DNA of 64,000 nucleotides from Nocardia sp. CY41 (GCF_009829325.1 NZ_VUOS01000024.1:62001-126000), one strand, 5' to 3'; shown: positions 24,707-34,305, counted from the stretch's first letter. Numbers and translations are program-made. The notes: a model not told the origin generated them from the letters alone.

Positions 24707-25920
24707 TTCTGTCCGGTTTTCGGGATGCTCGCGGTCGACAGAACGGCGGCTACGGCGGCGAGGGCGGACAGGAGCAGGAAGGTCGTGGCGTAGCCGCCGA
24801 GGACGGATGCCAGAGCGGCGGCGGCGAACGGCGCCGCGGCCATGGTGATCATCAGCGGTGCCGCGAGCAGACCGGTGAGGTGCCCGTAGTGCCCGGTTCC
24901 CCAGCGGTCGCTGACGGCGGTGGCTTGCAACAGGGTGAACACTCCGCGCGACATGCCGGCGGCTATCGCAGCCGGGATCAACGTCCATGCGGTGGTGAAG
25001 ACCCCCAGCAGCGCGGTGGTCGCGGCGATGGCCAGCAGGATCACCACGGTGCGAGTGCGGATGCTGGTGCGCGCGGCGAACGCGGAGTAACCGATCCGGC
25101 TGGCTACCTGCCCGGCGCCGCCGAGCCCGAGCGCGACCGCCGCCAGGCCGTTGTCGAGACCGCGTTCGGTCAGCAGCGGAACCAGGGTGACCACCACCGC
25201 GAACGACGCGAACCCCGCGGCGCTCAACGCGAGCGCCAGCGTCAGGAAGCAGCGGCTACGCGCGATCGGCCCGGGATCGGTGAGATGCGCGTGCTCGGGT
25301 TCCGCGACCGGGCGGGGTGGCCACGGCAGCCGCAGTCCGAACCAGTGCCCGGGCACGGTGACCACGGCAAGAATCGCCATGAGCACCAAATAGGTCGCCC
25401 GCCAGTCCATGTGCGCGGAGATCGTGGCGGTCAACGGGGCGAATACCGTCGAAGCCATGCCCCCGGCCAAGGTGAGCACCGTGAGAGCACGAACCCGGTC
25501 GGGGCCGTGCCAACGGGTCAGCGCGGCGAAGGCGGGGGGATACAGCATCGCTGCCATGGCTGTCCCGGTCAACAGCCAGCCGGCGAAGAACCACACCGGG
25601 TGCGCTGCGGTCGCGACCACGGTCAGCGCCGGGATCGCCAGGATCGAGCCCGCGCTCATCACTCCACGGGGACCGTGGCGGTCGATCCAGCGCCCGATCG
25701 GGATCCCGGTGAGGGCGGCGACGAGTTGTCCGGCGGAGAACGCGGCGGTCAGCGTGGTGGCCGGCCAACCGGTGTCGGTGGTGATGTGCCCGAGCAGCAC
25801 GGGAAAGGCGTAGAACAGGATTCCCCAACTGGTGATTTCGGTGACGCACAGCACCACCAGCACCCGGCGCAGCCCGGCCGGGGTCACCACCGGCTGTGGT
25901 GGGGCGGAAACAGCCTCCAT
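24703..25920 (-). CDS. MFS transporter, 405 aa
   Basis: Twelve-helix major facilitator permease, close to the monocarboxylate/CynX-like type: TEITSWGILFYAFPVLLGH (helix 1), GWPATTLTAAFSAGQLVAAL, the inter-helix motif GRWIDRHGPRGVMSAGS, and LASVLGGYATTFLLLSALA near the end. It is an inner-membrane proton- or substrate-driven transporter of unknown cargo. ATG 25918-25920 lies 20 bases after the SDR stop. The operon SDR, MFS, 67-aa protein and unknown protein is divergent from a WYL regulator, which probably controls it. Confidence 0.87.
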   Translation of the reverse strand: MEAVSAPPQPVVTPAGLRRVLVVLCVTEITSWGILFYAFPVLLGHITTDTGWPATTLTAAFSAGQLVAALTGIPIGRWIDRHGPRGVMSAGSILAIPALTVVATAAHPVWFFAGWLLTGTAMAAMLYPPAFAALTRWHGPDRVRALTVLTLAGGMASTVFAPLTATISAHMDWRATYLVLMAILAVVTVPGHWFGLRLPWPPRPVAEPEHAHLTDPGPIARSRCFLTLALALSAAGFASFAVVVTLVPLLTERGLDNGLAAVALGLGGAGQVASRIGYSAFAARTSIRTRTVVILLAIAATTALLGVFTTAWTLIPAAIAAGMSRGVFTLLQATAVSDRWGTGHYGHLTGLLAAPLMITMAAAPFAAAALASVLGGYATTFLLLSALAAVAAVLSTASIPKTGQK

Positions 25921-25940
25921 GGCGCGCCCCGGATGAGCTG

Positions 25941-26726
25941 TCAAGTCAGCCCTCCGTCCGCACGGATGTTCTGGCCGGTGACCCATCGGTTGTCCGGATC
26001 GACCAAGAGGGCCACAAGGTCTGCGATGTCGGTGGGCCGGCCGATGCGTCCGAGCGCGGTCATCGCCGCGGCCGCCTCCAGAGCTCCCGGTTGCGCGCTG
26101 GAACGGAGCAGGTCGGTGTCGGTCGGACCGAGAGAGAGGGTATTGGCCGTGATGCCTCGGTGTCCGAACTCGCGTGCGGCGACGCGGGTGAGCTGTTCGA
26201 CTGCCGCCTTGCTCGCCGCGTAGATCGCTTCCCCGGGACTGGGCCAATGAGTGCCGACCGTGGAGAGGGTGAGGATCCGTCCACCGTCGCGCAGCCGCGG
26301 CGCTGCCTGCTGAAGGGCGAGGAACGTACCGCGGGCGTTCACGGCCATCACACGATTCCACTCCTCGATGCCCGCCTCGGCCAGTGGCGCACTGGTGAAC
26401 ACACCGGCGTTGGCCACCAGGATGTCCAGCCCGACACCGCTCTGCTCGAACACGGTGTCTGCGGCGGCGAATGCCGCGGGGACCTGGTCGGGATCGCCGA
26501 GATCCAGCCGAACCGCCGACGCGCGTCCGCCGCCTGCGGCGATCTCGGAAACCAACGTCTCGGCAGCTTCCGACCGTGTGTGATAGGTGAACACCACAGT
26601 GGCACCCGAGGCGGCCAACTCGGCGGTGATGGCGCGACCGATACCGCGCGATCCTCCGGTGATCAGGGCGCCGCGACCGGCCAGTGGCCGGGAGGAAGTG
26701 GCAGCGGGACTCATCGAAGTGGTCAT
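25941..26726 (-). CDS. short-chain dehydrogenase/reductase, 261 aa
   Basis: Classical SDR: TGGSRGIG near residues 22-29, DILVANAGVF in the middle, and TLSTVGTHWPSPGEAIYAAS followed by K giving the Ser and YxxxK catalytic residues. The end is NRWVTGQNIRADGG. Reduces or oxidises an unknown carbonyl or alcohol with NAD(P). ATG 26724-26726 was chosen over the ATG at 26747, which would add seven Thr/Val-rich residues. First gene of the set and divergent from the WYL regulator 63 bases away. Confidence 0.85.
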   Translation of the reverse strand: MTTSMSPAATSSRPLAGRGALITGGSRGIGRAITAELAASGATVVFTYHTRSEAAETLVSEIAAGGGRASAVRLDLGDPDQVPAAFAAADTVFEQSGVGLDILVANAGVFTSAPLAEAGIEEWNRVMAVNARGTFLALQQAAPRLRDGGRILTLSTVGTHWPSPGEAIYAASKAAVEQLTRVAAREFGHRGITANTLSLGPTDTDLLRSSAQPGALEAAAAMTALGRIGRPTDIADLVALLVDPDNRWVTGQNIRADGGLT

Positions 26727-26789
26727 GCGGGTAACAGTGGCAGTCAACGCGGCACGAATCGCTCCGCGATGGATGAGAGGCTGATCGGC

Positions 26790-27806
26790 ATGGTGGATAC
26801 CAGTGTCCGGCTTTTGCGGCTGCTCGGTTTGCTGCAGACCCGGCGTTGCTGGACCGGGGCCGAGTTGGCTACTCGTCTGGGCGTGAACACCCGCACGATC
26901 CGTGTCGATATCGCCCGGCTGCGTCGGCTGGACTATGAGATCGACGCTACGCCCGGCGTGGCCGGCGGGTACCGACTCCGGGCCGGTGCCACGCTGCCGC
27001 CCGTTCGATTCGAGGACGACGAGGCCGTGGCGGTCGCGGTGGCTCTACGCACCGCGGCGCGCGCGGGCGTGGTCGGTATCGGTGACGCCGCCGCCCGGGC
27101 CGCCGTCAAACTGGAACAACTGCTCCCGCCGCGGCTGCGTCACCGGCTGCACACGGTGCATTCGGCGACCGAACCGGTTCTCGATGCCGGCAACCTGGTG
27201 GACACCCACGTTTTCCGGGCTGTCGCCACGGCGATCGAGCGCACCGAGATACTCCGATTCGACTACTCCGATCGGCACGCGAAGACCAGTTGTCGTCGAG
27301 TCGAACCACACCGGATGGTGCACAGCAGCGGACGCTGGTATCTCGTCGGCTACGACCTCGATCGCCAGGATTGGCGCAGCTATCGCGTCGACCGCATCGA
27401 CCCGAAGACACCGACCGGGCCCGGCTTCACGATCAGAGAACTTCCCGGACCGGATCCGGTGGCCTTCGTGACCCGCGGGCGGATGGCGGCACTGTGGAAC
27501 TACACCGCGCGAGTCACCGTTCACGCGCCCGCCGACACGGTCGCAGCCCGTATCCCCACTGGCATCTGGACCGTCGAACCGATCGATGCACACAGCAGCG
27601 CGCTGGAAGCCGGAGCGCAAAGCCCGCAACTGCTCGCGGCATACCTCGCCGCGATGGACCTCGACTTCCACCTCGACGTCGAACAGGCGCCGGAACTCGC
27701 AGCCGCCGTCACCGGAATCGCCGCCCGCTACTCGGCAGCCACGCGCAGGACTCGAGCAGGCGCTCGCGACGCGCTCAGGGCAGATACCCGACCAGAGCAC
27801 CGCTGA
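26790..27806 (+). CDS. WYL-domain HTH regulator, 338 aa
   Basis: DeoR-like winged helix-turn-helix at the N-terminus (GAELATRLGVNTRTIRVDIA), followed by GGYRLRAGATLPPVRFEDDE and a WYL domain (RVEPHRMVHSSGRWYLVGYD, DWRSYRVDRI), then a C-terminal WCX-type region. WYL proteins bind nucleic-acid-like or nucleotide ligands and act as transcription factors. The alternative ATG at 26769 would add seven residues. Divergent from the SDR-MFS operon. Its 3' end overlaps the convergent DUF3558 gene by 32 bases. Confidence 0.88.
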   Translation: MVDTSVRLLRLLGLLQTRRCWTGAELATRLGVNTRTIRVDIARLRRLDYEIDATPGVAGGYRLRAGATLPPVRFEDDEAVAVAVALRTAARAGVVGIGDAAARAAVKLEQLLPPRLRHRLHTVHSATEPVLDAGNLVDTHVFRAVATAIERTEILRFDYSDRHAKTSCRRVEPHRMVHSSGRWYLVGYDLDRQDWRSYRVDRIDPKTPTGPGFTIRELPGPDPVAFVTRGRMAALWNYTARVTVHAPADTVAARIPTGIWTVEPIDAHSSALEAGAQSPQLLAAYLAAMDLDFHLDVEQAPELAAAVTGIAARYSAATRRTRAGARDALRADTRPEHR

Positions 27807-28440
27807 GACGCCGCGCCGCAACGCAAGGCTCCTGAGGTGCATCGGGCTTCGGATTCCGCGTGACGAATGCGACGAGGCCGCCCGGCACCGGAATGCCGAT
27901 GTAGCACCCGATTTTGTTCGTGTCCTGGGCCGCGCGATATCGGTAGGCCGCTCGGTCGCCGACCGGCAGCGGATCGAAATCCACGTAGCGGCCGCTCTGC
28001 AGGAGATCCTGCAACGTCTGCCGAGTCGACACGATTGTGAATTCGGAGTTACCCGTCAGGGACTGCCAACGGCAGCTCTTGTCGCCGGAGTCGTCGGTGA
28101 GCACTTCCCTGCTGTCGGGGCGGAATCCCTGCTCGGTGATATCGGCCTCGGATATCCCGCAGGGGTCCCAGAGCGCGACGGGCGCCGCCGTCACGGGCTG
28201 CTGAGCGGGCGCCGGCGCGGCCGTCGCGCTCTCGACTCCGGTGTTCGAGTTCTCGCCCCCGGCGGAAGCGGTCGCACCCCCGGCGGACGTGATCGCGGCC
28301 GCAGCGGTTGTGGTAACTGCTGGCTGCGAGTTGCTCGGTGTCGGTCCACTATTACTGGAAGTGCTGTCACACCCCGCGAGCAACACTGCAGCGCCGACGG
28401 CCACGACCATGGCACCCAACGACTTCCCTCTACCAGACAT
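27775..28440 (-). CDS. DUF3558-type secreted lipoprotein, 221 aa
   Basis: Lipoprotein with signal MSGRGKSLGAMVVAVGAAVL and lipobox LLAGC at about residue 24. A long Ser/Thr/Ala-rich linker follows to about residue 85, then the DUF3558-like domain (LWDPCGISEADITEQGF, DKSCRWQSLTGNSEFTIVST, IGCYIGIPVPGGLVAFVTRN). This domain is common in cell-envelope lipoproteins of mycolic-acid actinomycetes and its role is unknown. Monocistronic and convergent with the WYL regulator. Confidence 0.85.
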   Translation of the reverse strand: MSGRGKSLGAMVVAVGAAVLLAGCDSTSSNSGPTPSNSQPAVTTTAAAAITSAGGATASAGGENSNTGVESATAAPAPAQQPVTAAPVALWDPCGISEADITEQGFRPDSREVLTDDSGDKSCRWQSLTGNSEFTIVSTRQTLQDLLQSGRYVDFDPLPVGDRAAYRYRAAQDTNKIGCYIGIPVPGGLVAFVTRNPKPDAPQEPCVAARRLSGALVGYLP

Positions 28441-28817
28441 TTACGAAGCTCCTTCGGTGCCAACTACTTCCGGGAGCACCGATGCCCGATGCGCCCGTCC
28501 CCGAGCTGGTTCCGGTCACGACTATGACCTCGGTGGCTGTATCGAGCACCGGTTTCCGCCCGTTACCAACTCCAAAAGTCCTGCGTCGCAGTAGAAGAGG
28601 ATCGTTCGGGCGCGGCATGCCGGGTTTCATGGCCGATCACCCCGGCGAGCTGGGCCGGCAGGTCGTGCAGCAGCTGTTCGCCGATGGCTTCCTTCCGCAC
28701 CCGTTGCCCGGCAGGCGGCCGGCGTAGGCGCGGTGTCGCCGCGTCCCGGATGACACGCTCGTCTCGGAAATCCGAGCGGAAGCGGAGCGGTGGCTGGGCG
28801 TTGACTACGCTGACGCG
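28441..28817. other. divergent intergenic region
   Basis: About 377 bases between the DUF3558 lipoprotein and the DUF6882-like gene. A plus-strand stretch around 28625-28727 (ADHPGELGRQVVQQLFADGF) looks faintly coding, but it has no clear start and no known match. Nothing else was seen. Confidence 0.4.
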
Positions 28818-29573
28818 GTGTCCCAATCCGTGCCACTGACGAGACTTCTCGATGACGCGGGCTTGTTGTCGCTCGAGCACCGGCTGCACCTCGAGGACGT
28901 ACTCGGCGCACACGTGTGGGAGGTCGACCTGGAAGGACGCCGGCTCGAATTCCTCGGCGACGAGCGCTCCTTCGTGTGCACCGACGTCCATCTGCTCGGC
29001 ACGGCCGACGCCGAGACGTGGCTGTGGGGGTGGGTCAATCCGTGGGATTATCCGCCGTCATTGCTGCGTGCCGCCGAGACGGTGCGCCGGTTCGGGTTGC
29101 GGTACGGCGTGGCCGAATTGTGTTCGGCCGAACTGCCGGTCGTGCACGGGGGCGCGGCGCCGGAGCCCTACCAGGTCGCCGGGCTGATGGCGGATGCCGC
29201 GAAAATCGTATGTGGGCGCTGGAACTCCTACTGCGGGATCATCGACGGCGCATGCGTCGCGTTTCTCGTCGACCACCCGGCGTTCGAGCTGCCCGCGCCC
29301 ACCGCGTCAGGCCTTGCTCGTGTCTTGGCGTATGGTTTCGGGGCGCTGCCGCTGACCGATCATCGGCGTGCCGTGCACAGCTACCTGACGCGGCGGGGCC
29401 TGGTCGCCGAATTCCTCGACGACCACCGGTGGCTGGAATTCGGCGGCGACGGTCTCGCGGGAGAGGCCGAGTTCGACGCCTCCGGCCAGATCGCGCACCT
29501 CGACATCCGGATCGCCGTGGCGGAGAGTGACTCGCCCGTCGCGGCGAAAACCCAGTCGGCCCCTTCGCACTGA
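28818..29573 (+). CDS. DUF6882-like protein, 251 aa
   Basis: Cytoplasmic protein, start GTG 28818. The middle region WEVDLEGRRLEFLGDERSFV then LLGTADAETWLWGWVNP and LLRAAETVRRFGLRYGVAEL matches, as I recall it, the DUF6882 pattern (TWLWaWaN, then a helix with LR-x-FG). A C-terminal domain (LTRRGLVAEFLDDHRWLEF) follows. Function unknown. It converges on the lipase gene, 26 bases away. The hydrophilic tail after about residue 235 looks disordered. Confidence 0.65.
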   Translation: MSQSVPLTRLLDDAGLLSLEHRLHLEDVLGAHVWEVDLEGRRLEFLGDERSFVCTDVHLLGTADAETWLWGWVNPWDYPPSLLRAAETVRRFGLRYGVAELCSAELPVVHGGAAPEPYQVAGLMADAAKIVCGRWNSYCGIIDGACVAFLVDHPAFELPAPTASGLARVLAYGFGALPLTDHRRAVHSYLTRRGLVAEFLDDHRWLEFGGDGLAGEAEFDASGQIAHLDIRIAVAESDSPVAAKTQSAPSH

Positions 29574-29599
29574 ACACTGGAGGGCGTCGGGCCCGCCGG

Positions 29600-30796
29600 T
29601 CAGCTCGGCGGGAACTGCTGCTGGAACCAGCCGAGAATCTCGGGCAGCGCGGCCCGCGCGGTTCCGCCGTGGTCGAGGTCGCCCAAGTCGCTCAGCGTGG
29701 CGTTGCCGCTGCCGAGAGCTCGCAGGCAGTGTTCGGCATTGGGATACGGGACCGCGCGGTCGCCGCGGGAAGCGTAGAGGTGGACGGGCACCCGCGGCGT
29801 CCAGTCGCAGGTGCCGTCGCTCTCGGCGACGGCCTTCGCGGCGGCGCCGCTCGGTTCGGTGGTCGACTGGAGGAACCGCGGGGTCAGCAGTTGCGCGGGG
29901 GTGGCGGCCAGCGAGGTCACGATGGTGATCTCGCTGTGGAAGCCGTCGAAGAGTCCTTCGACCTTGTCGGCATAGGGCAGCTGGAAGGCTTCCGCCGGAT
30001 CGTCGTAGAGGTGGTGGATCCGGTTCATCGAGGTGATCCAGTAGGCGAGGAACAGCACCGCGGCGCCGGGAACGATCCGTCCGTCGAGTGCGGCGGGCGC
30101 CTGGACGTGCTGGAGATCGTAGGGCCCGCTGATCGGGGCCAGGGCGGCGACACCGAAGCCCGGGATCGTCCCGGCGTGCAGTGCCTTGCCGAGGGCCATT
30201 GCCGCGTGGCCGCCCTGGGAGAAGCCGGTCACCAGCACGTTCGGGTCCAGCTCCCGGCCCTGTCGGACCGCCAGCGCACCGGCCGCGCGCAAGAGGTCGG
30301 CCGACGCGCTCGTCTCCGAGGGCGCGTGGGTGTAGGGATGCGGCCCCGGACCGTTGCCGAGACCCAAGTAGTCCGGTGCGGTCGCCGCGTAGCCCGCGGC
30401 CGCGAAGGCGACCGTCCGTAGCCGTTCGGGGAGATTGCGCGTGTCGACCGAGGGGGCGTCGCTTCTGAGCGTCATGGTCCCGTGCTCGTAGCTGACCAGG
30501 CGCAGCCGCCGTGAGTCGGTGCGGGGCAGAACCACCAGGCCGGTGGCGGTGGTCGGTTCGTCCTGCGGGATGATCGTCCGGTATTCGACGCGGAAGGCGT
30601 CGACACCGTTGCGGACGGGGGTACGGATTCCGCCGTTGCCCAGAAGCGTCGCGGTCTCCTCGGCTGCCAGCCCCATCAGCGGCGTGGTCGATACGACTTC
30701 CCCTCGATCAGGCGGCACTTGGTGTTCGGCGTTCCCGCACCCCGCGGCGCCCAGCAGGACGACCACCGCGATCAGGCAGCGCGTCAGACGGTGCAT
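29600..30796 (-). CDS. secretory-lipase-family lipoprotein, 398 aa
   Basis: Signal MHRLTRCLIAVVVLLGAAGC with lipobox at Cys20, so membrane-anchored on the outside. The alpha/beta hydrolase core is of the secretory lipase (LIP) type: VSYEHGTMTLR, APDYLGLGNGPGPHPYTHA, nucleophile elbow TGFSQGGHAAMALG with Ser, and an acid/His region VHLYASRGDRAVPYPNAEHC and GDLDHGG. Family members hydrolyse triacylglycerols or short esters. Four Cys in the mature protein may form disulfides. Monocistronic. Confidence 0.85.
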   Translation of the reverse strand: MHRLTRCLIAVVVLLGAAGCGNAEHQVPPDRGEVVSTTPLMGLAAEETATLLGNGGIRTPVRNGVDAFRVEYRTIIPQDEPTTATGLVVLPRTDSRRLRLVSYEHGTMTLRSDAPSVDTRNLPERLRTVAFAAAGYAATAPDYLGLGNGPGPHPYTHAPSETSASADLLRAAGALAVRQGRELDPNVLVTGFSQGGHAAMALGKALHAGTIPGFGVAALAPISGPYDLQHVQAPAALDGRIVPGAAVLFLAYWITSMNRIHHLYDDPAEAFQLPYADKVEGLFDGFHSEITIVTSLAATPAQLLTPRFLQSTTEPSGAAAKAVAESDGTCDWTPRVPVHLYASRGDRAVPYPNAEHCLRALGSGNATLSDLGDLDHGGTARAALPEILGWFQQQFPPS

Positions 30797-31220
30797 CCGT
30801 CGGTCCTCTCGGTGGTGATCGGCTTCGCTCCATCATCGCGGTTGCGCGGCCAAGTCATCGAAGATACCGGCGGGCTACCGGATCGGCGGTCGCGGCAGGT
30901 GGCGCCGAAGACACGCAACCGCGGATGGAGCGACTCGCCGCTGTCATCCGAAGCGGGGCCCGGTATCCAGTGCCTGGTCGTAGCTGGCTGGTCCGACTGC
31001 GATCGAACCGAGCAATAAGTAAATGATCGTTTCTCCCGAACTCAACTATCTACCAGTAGTTAGAAGCGATATGTTATGAGCTATTATCATCAAGCGTTGT
31101 AGTACCGGCCGATTGCTGTCCGGAACGGCGCAAGTCTGTCGACGCCATCCGGCCGGAGCTGTCCGGTTGGCGTAGGCAGGCGATGGCGGCTGATCGAGGG
31201 TCACTACCCGAGGAGTGGGC
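30797..31220. other. divergent intergenic region with AT-rich block
   Basis: About 420 bases. The segment 31020-31105 is clearly AT-richer than its surroundings and carries the dyad at 31046-31063. It probably holds the promoters of the lipase gene and the unknown 192-aa gene. Confidence 0.45.
31046..31063. promoter_or_regulatory. dyad CTATCTAC-CA-GTAGTTAG
   Basis: Near-perfect inverted repeat (CTA-x-CTAC and GTAG-x-TAG arms) in the AT-rich block about 160 bases before the start of the 192-aa gene. Candidate regulator site. Confidence 0.3.
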
Positions 31221-31799
31221 ATGGGCACGCTACCGGCGAGCGCGACTACCGGGATCTACTTCCGTGCGGCGGCCGCGACGCTGGTCGAGGCCGCGACGGT
31301 ACTGGCGGATCTCGGATGCTCCCCGGTCGACGTGCCCGGGATTGTCGATCGGCTGCGCCGCGTCGAGGACGCGCTCGGCGTGGTCATCGGCAACCTGTCC
31401 ACTGCTCTGGCGTCCGAGCCCCTGGCCGCCGATCACGCGCCCCTGACCGAACTCGGGCGTGCCCTCGGCCGCGTCGTCGAGCGGACGCGGGAGGCCGCCG
31501 CGGACGCCTGCGTCGTCACGGCGGTGCCGGACGAGGTGCTCGAAATCGTGGTGACGATCGGTCGCTGCGCGCACCTCACCGCCGCGGCGCTGAGTGCTTG
31601 CGACCAGCCGCTGCTCGGGTCGTATCGCGCCGAGCTGCTGCGTCTGGCGGTGCACGCCGAGCGGACGTTCACCCGGTGGTCGCTGTCGCGGCCGCGCGGT
31701 GGTGAGGACCCGACGGCCCGGCTCGGTGGTGCGCTCGTCTCCGTCGTCCACGCGTTTCTGGCGGTGGGGCACGCGGCGGCTGTGGTCATTCCGGCGTGA
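31221..31799 (+). CDS. unknown helical protein, 192 aa
   Basis: No family recognised. The sequence is all-helical and Ala/Val-rich with regular amphipathic spacing: YFRAAAATLVEAATVLADLG, RLRRVEDALGVVIGNLSTAL, VVERTREAAADACVVTAVPD and a C-terminal SVVHAFLAVGHAAAVVIPA that could contact a membrane. No signal peptide. ATG 31221 follows AGGAG at five bases; an in-frame GTG at 31215 overlaps that site and is less likely. Standing alone behind an AT-rich promoter region. Confidence 0.6.
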   Translation: MGTLPASATTGIYFRAAAATLVEAATVLADLGCSPVDVPGIVDRLRRVEDALGVVIGNLSTALASEPLAADHAPLTELGRALGRVVERTREAAADACVVTAVPDEVLEIVVTIGRCAHLTAAALSACDQPLLGSYRAELLRLAVHAERTFTRWSLSRPRGGEDPTARLGGALVSVVHAFLAVGHAAAVVIPA

Positions 31800-31960
31800 G
31801 CGAGCTGTGCCGGCGGCGCTTCCCATGCCGAAAGGTGAGCACTAAGTGTCCATGCATTCTTCTGTCCAATCCGCTTCCAGCTGGTGAAACGCGTCTTTAG
31901 TTAGTGGTTGTTCATCCCTTGTGATAGAACTCACTGGCGACACGAAGGGACCTGTTCGAG

Positions 31961-33916
31961 ATGGAACCAACAGCCAAGCAACGCGCGGCGATGAACAGCA
32001 TTTGCGACACCTTCAACCCGGGTGACGGGTTGACGCTACCGTCGGCGAGCGCGCTCGGCGCCGTCGATACCGTCTTCCAGATGCTGGGACGCAATCCCCG
32101 CGAGGCCGAGAAGAAGCAACTGGCCACGCTGCTGAATCTGTGGGATTCCCGGCTGACCGGTTTGCTCACCGGCAGCGGTCCCCGGCGCTTCTCGCGCCTG
32201 TCGCAAGAGGAACGGGAACGGGCGTTGCTGCGGTTGGCCGATTCCCGCTTCGAGGCGGTGCGGGTGATCTTCCAGGCGCTCAAGCAAGCGTCGCTGTTGT
32301 CCTACAACATCACCCCCGGGCCGTCGGGCACCAATCCGCTGTGGAAGGAGATCGGGTATCCGGCGCCGGCCGGGCCGCTGCAGACGGCGCCCGCGCCCGC
32401 GCTGATCCCGCTGCGCTATCGCGAGACCACCGAACTCCGGTGTGACGTCGTGGTCGTCGGCTCCGGCGCAGGCGGCGGTGTCGCCGCCGCGGTGCTGGCC
32501 GAAGCAGGTCTCGACGTCGTCGTCCTGGAACGCGGAAACTACTACGACGATCGCGATTTCGGCACCGGCGAGCTCGGCGGGCTCCAGCACCTGTACGCGC
32601 CGGGCCCGCCCGGCTCCAGCGAAGGTCAGATCACCCTGGTCGCGGGCACGTGCCTGGGCGGCGGGACGGTCGTGAACTGGAGCACGTCGTTGCCGACGCC
32701 GCCCGACGTCCGCGCGGAGTGGGCCGGGCTGGGCGCCGCCCAGTTCGCCGAGACGGAGTTCGACGAAGCCCTCGAGGTGGTGCAGCGGCGGCTCGGCGTC
32801 ACCGAGCGGCGCTCGGTGTTGTCGGCGCGCGACGGCGTGCTCGAGCGCGGCGCCACAGCGCTGGGCTGGAAAGTGGACACGTTGCCGCGCAACGTCACCG
32901 ACGCCTGCGATGCCGGTGTGGAGTGCGGCCGATGCGGCTACGGCTGCCGGCTGGGCGCCAAACAATCGGTGACCAAGACCTGGCTCGCCGACGCGGCCGA
33001 GCAGGGCGCGCGGCTGGTCGTGGACGCCGACGTGCGGCGGATCACCGTGCAAGGCGGCCGGGCGCAGGGTGTTTCGGCCGTCACCTCCGACGGCGTGGAG
33101 ATCGAGGTGCGCGCTCGTGCGGTGGTGGTGGCTGCCGGCGCGATCCAGACGCCGGCGTTGCTGCGGCGCTCGGGATTGCGCAACGACAACATCGGCCGCC
33201 ATCTGCGTCTGCACCCGGCCGCCGCGGTGTTCGGTGTGTTCGAGGAGGAGATCCGGCCGTGGGAGGGCGGATTGCAGACCCGGATCTGCCGCGAGCACAG
33301 CGACTTGGACGGCAACGGCTACGGCGTCATCTACGAGACCGGTCCGATCCATCCCGGTCTCGCCACCGGGTTCATGAGCTGGCGCGGCGCCGCGAATCAT
33401 CGCACCACCATGCTCGATTTCGCGCGGTCGAACGCGATCGGCATCATTACGCGCGATCGTGATTCGGGGACGGTGTCGGTCGACCGCAGCGGTGAGCCGA
33501 TCGTCGACTACCGGTTGTCCGACTACGACGCCGCTCATCTGCACACCGGGTTCGAAGGGGCGGCGAGCATTCTGGAGGCCGCGGGCGCACAGCGCATCTT
33601 CTCGGGGCACCAGGCCGGCGTCTCCTATGAGCCGGGACGGCGCGGCTCGCACGCCGAGTTCGCCGCCGCCTGCCGGGCCGCCGGATACGGCCCGGGACAA
33701 TGCTCCCTCGGTGCGCTGCACATCATGGGCTCGGCCCGGATGGGCGGTTCCCCGGACACCTCGGCCACCAACCCGGACGGCGCCACCTGGGAAGCGGCGA
33801 ACATCGTCGTCGCCGACGCCTCCTGCTTCCCCACCTCCTCGGGCGTCAACCCGATGGTCTCGATCGAGGCGATCGCCTATATGAACGCGAAACGGCTCGC
33901 GGCGCAATTGGTCTAG
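31961..33916 (+). CDS. GMC-family long-chain alcohol oxidase-like flavoprotein, 651 aa
   Basis: FAD enzyme of the glucose-methanol-choline oxidoreductase family, close to the long-chain fatty alcohol oxidase/dehydrogenase group. A helical head of about 140 residues (often gluconate-dehydrogenase subunit 3-like) precedes CDVVVVGSGAGGGVAAAVLA (FAD loop, from about 156). Then come GTCLGGGTVVNWSTS, a Cys cluster CDAGVECGRCGYGC, and the C-terminal active-site region LHIMGSARMGG and TSSGVNPMVSIEA. The Cys motif followed by GAKQS is usual for this subgroup. Converges on the conservon with 14 bases between stops. Confidence 0.87.
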   Translation: MEPTAKQRAAMNSICDTFNPGDGLTLPSASALGAVDTVFQMLGRNPREAEKKQLATLLNLWDSRLTGLLTGSGPRRFSRLSQEERERALLRLADSRFEAVRVIFQALKQASLLSYNITPGPSGTNPLWKEIGYPAPAGPLQTAPAPALIPLRYRETTELRCDVVVVGSGAGGGVAAAVLAEAGLDVVVLERGNYYDDRDFGTGELGGLQHLYAPGPPGSSEGQITLVAGTCLGGGTVVNWSTSLPTPPDVRAEWAGLGAAQFAETEFDEALEVVQRRLGVTERRSVLSARDGVLERGATALGWKVDTLPRNVTDACDAGVECGRCGYGCRLGAKQSVTKTWLADAAEQGARLVVDADVRRITVQGGRAQGVSAVTSDGVEIEVRARAVVVAAGAIQTPALLRRSGLRNDNIGRHLRLHPAAAVFGVFEEEIRPWEGGLQTRICREHSDLDGNGYGVIYETGPIHPGLATGFMSWRGAANHRTTMLDFARSNAIGIITRDRDSGTVSVDRSGEPIVDYRLSDYDAAHLHTGFEGAASILEAAGAQRIFSGHQAGVSYEPGRRGSHAEFAAACRAAGYGPGQCSLGALHIMGSARMGGSPDTSATNPDGATWEAANIVVADASCFPTSSGVNPMVSIEAIAYMNAKRLAAQLV

Positions 33917-33930
33917 CGGTAACCGGACGG

Positions 33931-34305
33931 TCAGAGCGCGCGGATGCCGTCGAGCACCGCGCGCAGCAGGCCAAGATCCGATTCGGGACCGGTCGGCGGC
34001 TGGGCCGACCGGACGATGAGCCTGCCGTCGTCGAGCAGGTCGCCGATGAGGACTTTCGTCATCGTCAGCGGCAGGCGCAGGCGCGCGGACACTTCGGCCA
34101 CCGACTGCGGAGTGCGGCACAACTCGATGATGGCCGCGTATTCCGGTTCGGTACGCCGCAGCGCGGTTCCGGGCGCTCCGTCGACCACCAGGGTGACCAG
34201 GTTGAGTTCCCGGCGCACCGCACGACCCCGGCCGCGGGTGATGGCGAAGAGCCGGACCAATGGTCCGGCGTCCTCCTCGTACCAGGAATCGTGCCGATCA
34301 CTCAT
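33931..34305 (-). CDS. DUF742 conservon protein (CvnC-like), 124 aa
   Basis: DUF742 winged-helix protein of the kind encoded third in actinobacterial conservons: LVRLFAITRGRGRAVRRELN at the start, IELCRTPQSVAEVSARLRLP and VLIGDLLDDGRLIVRSA. In Streptomyces conservons CvnC binds with the roadblock protein and the GTPase at the membrane. The ATG overlaps the stop of the roadblock gene by four bases (34302-34305). The CvnD GTPase gene expected next is absent; the convergent oxidase gene follows instead. Confidence 0.88.
   Translation of the reverse strand: MSDRHDSWYEEDAGPLVRLFAITRGRGRAVRRELNLVTLVVDGAPGTALRRTEPEYAAIIELCRTPQSVAEVSARLRLPLTMTKVLIGDLLDDGRLIVRSAQPPTGPESDLGLLRAVLDGIRAL

Noticed and set aside
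28625..28727. Short plus-strand stretch ending DGFLPHPLPGRRPA
   Set aside because: Faintly protein-like, but no start codon with a binding site and no known relative.
33931..34305. Possible CvnD GTPase next to the conservon
   Set aside because: No P-loop GTPase motif occurs in any frame between the DUF742 gene and the oxidase gene.
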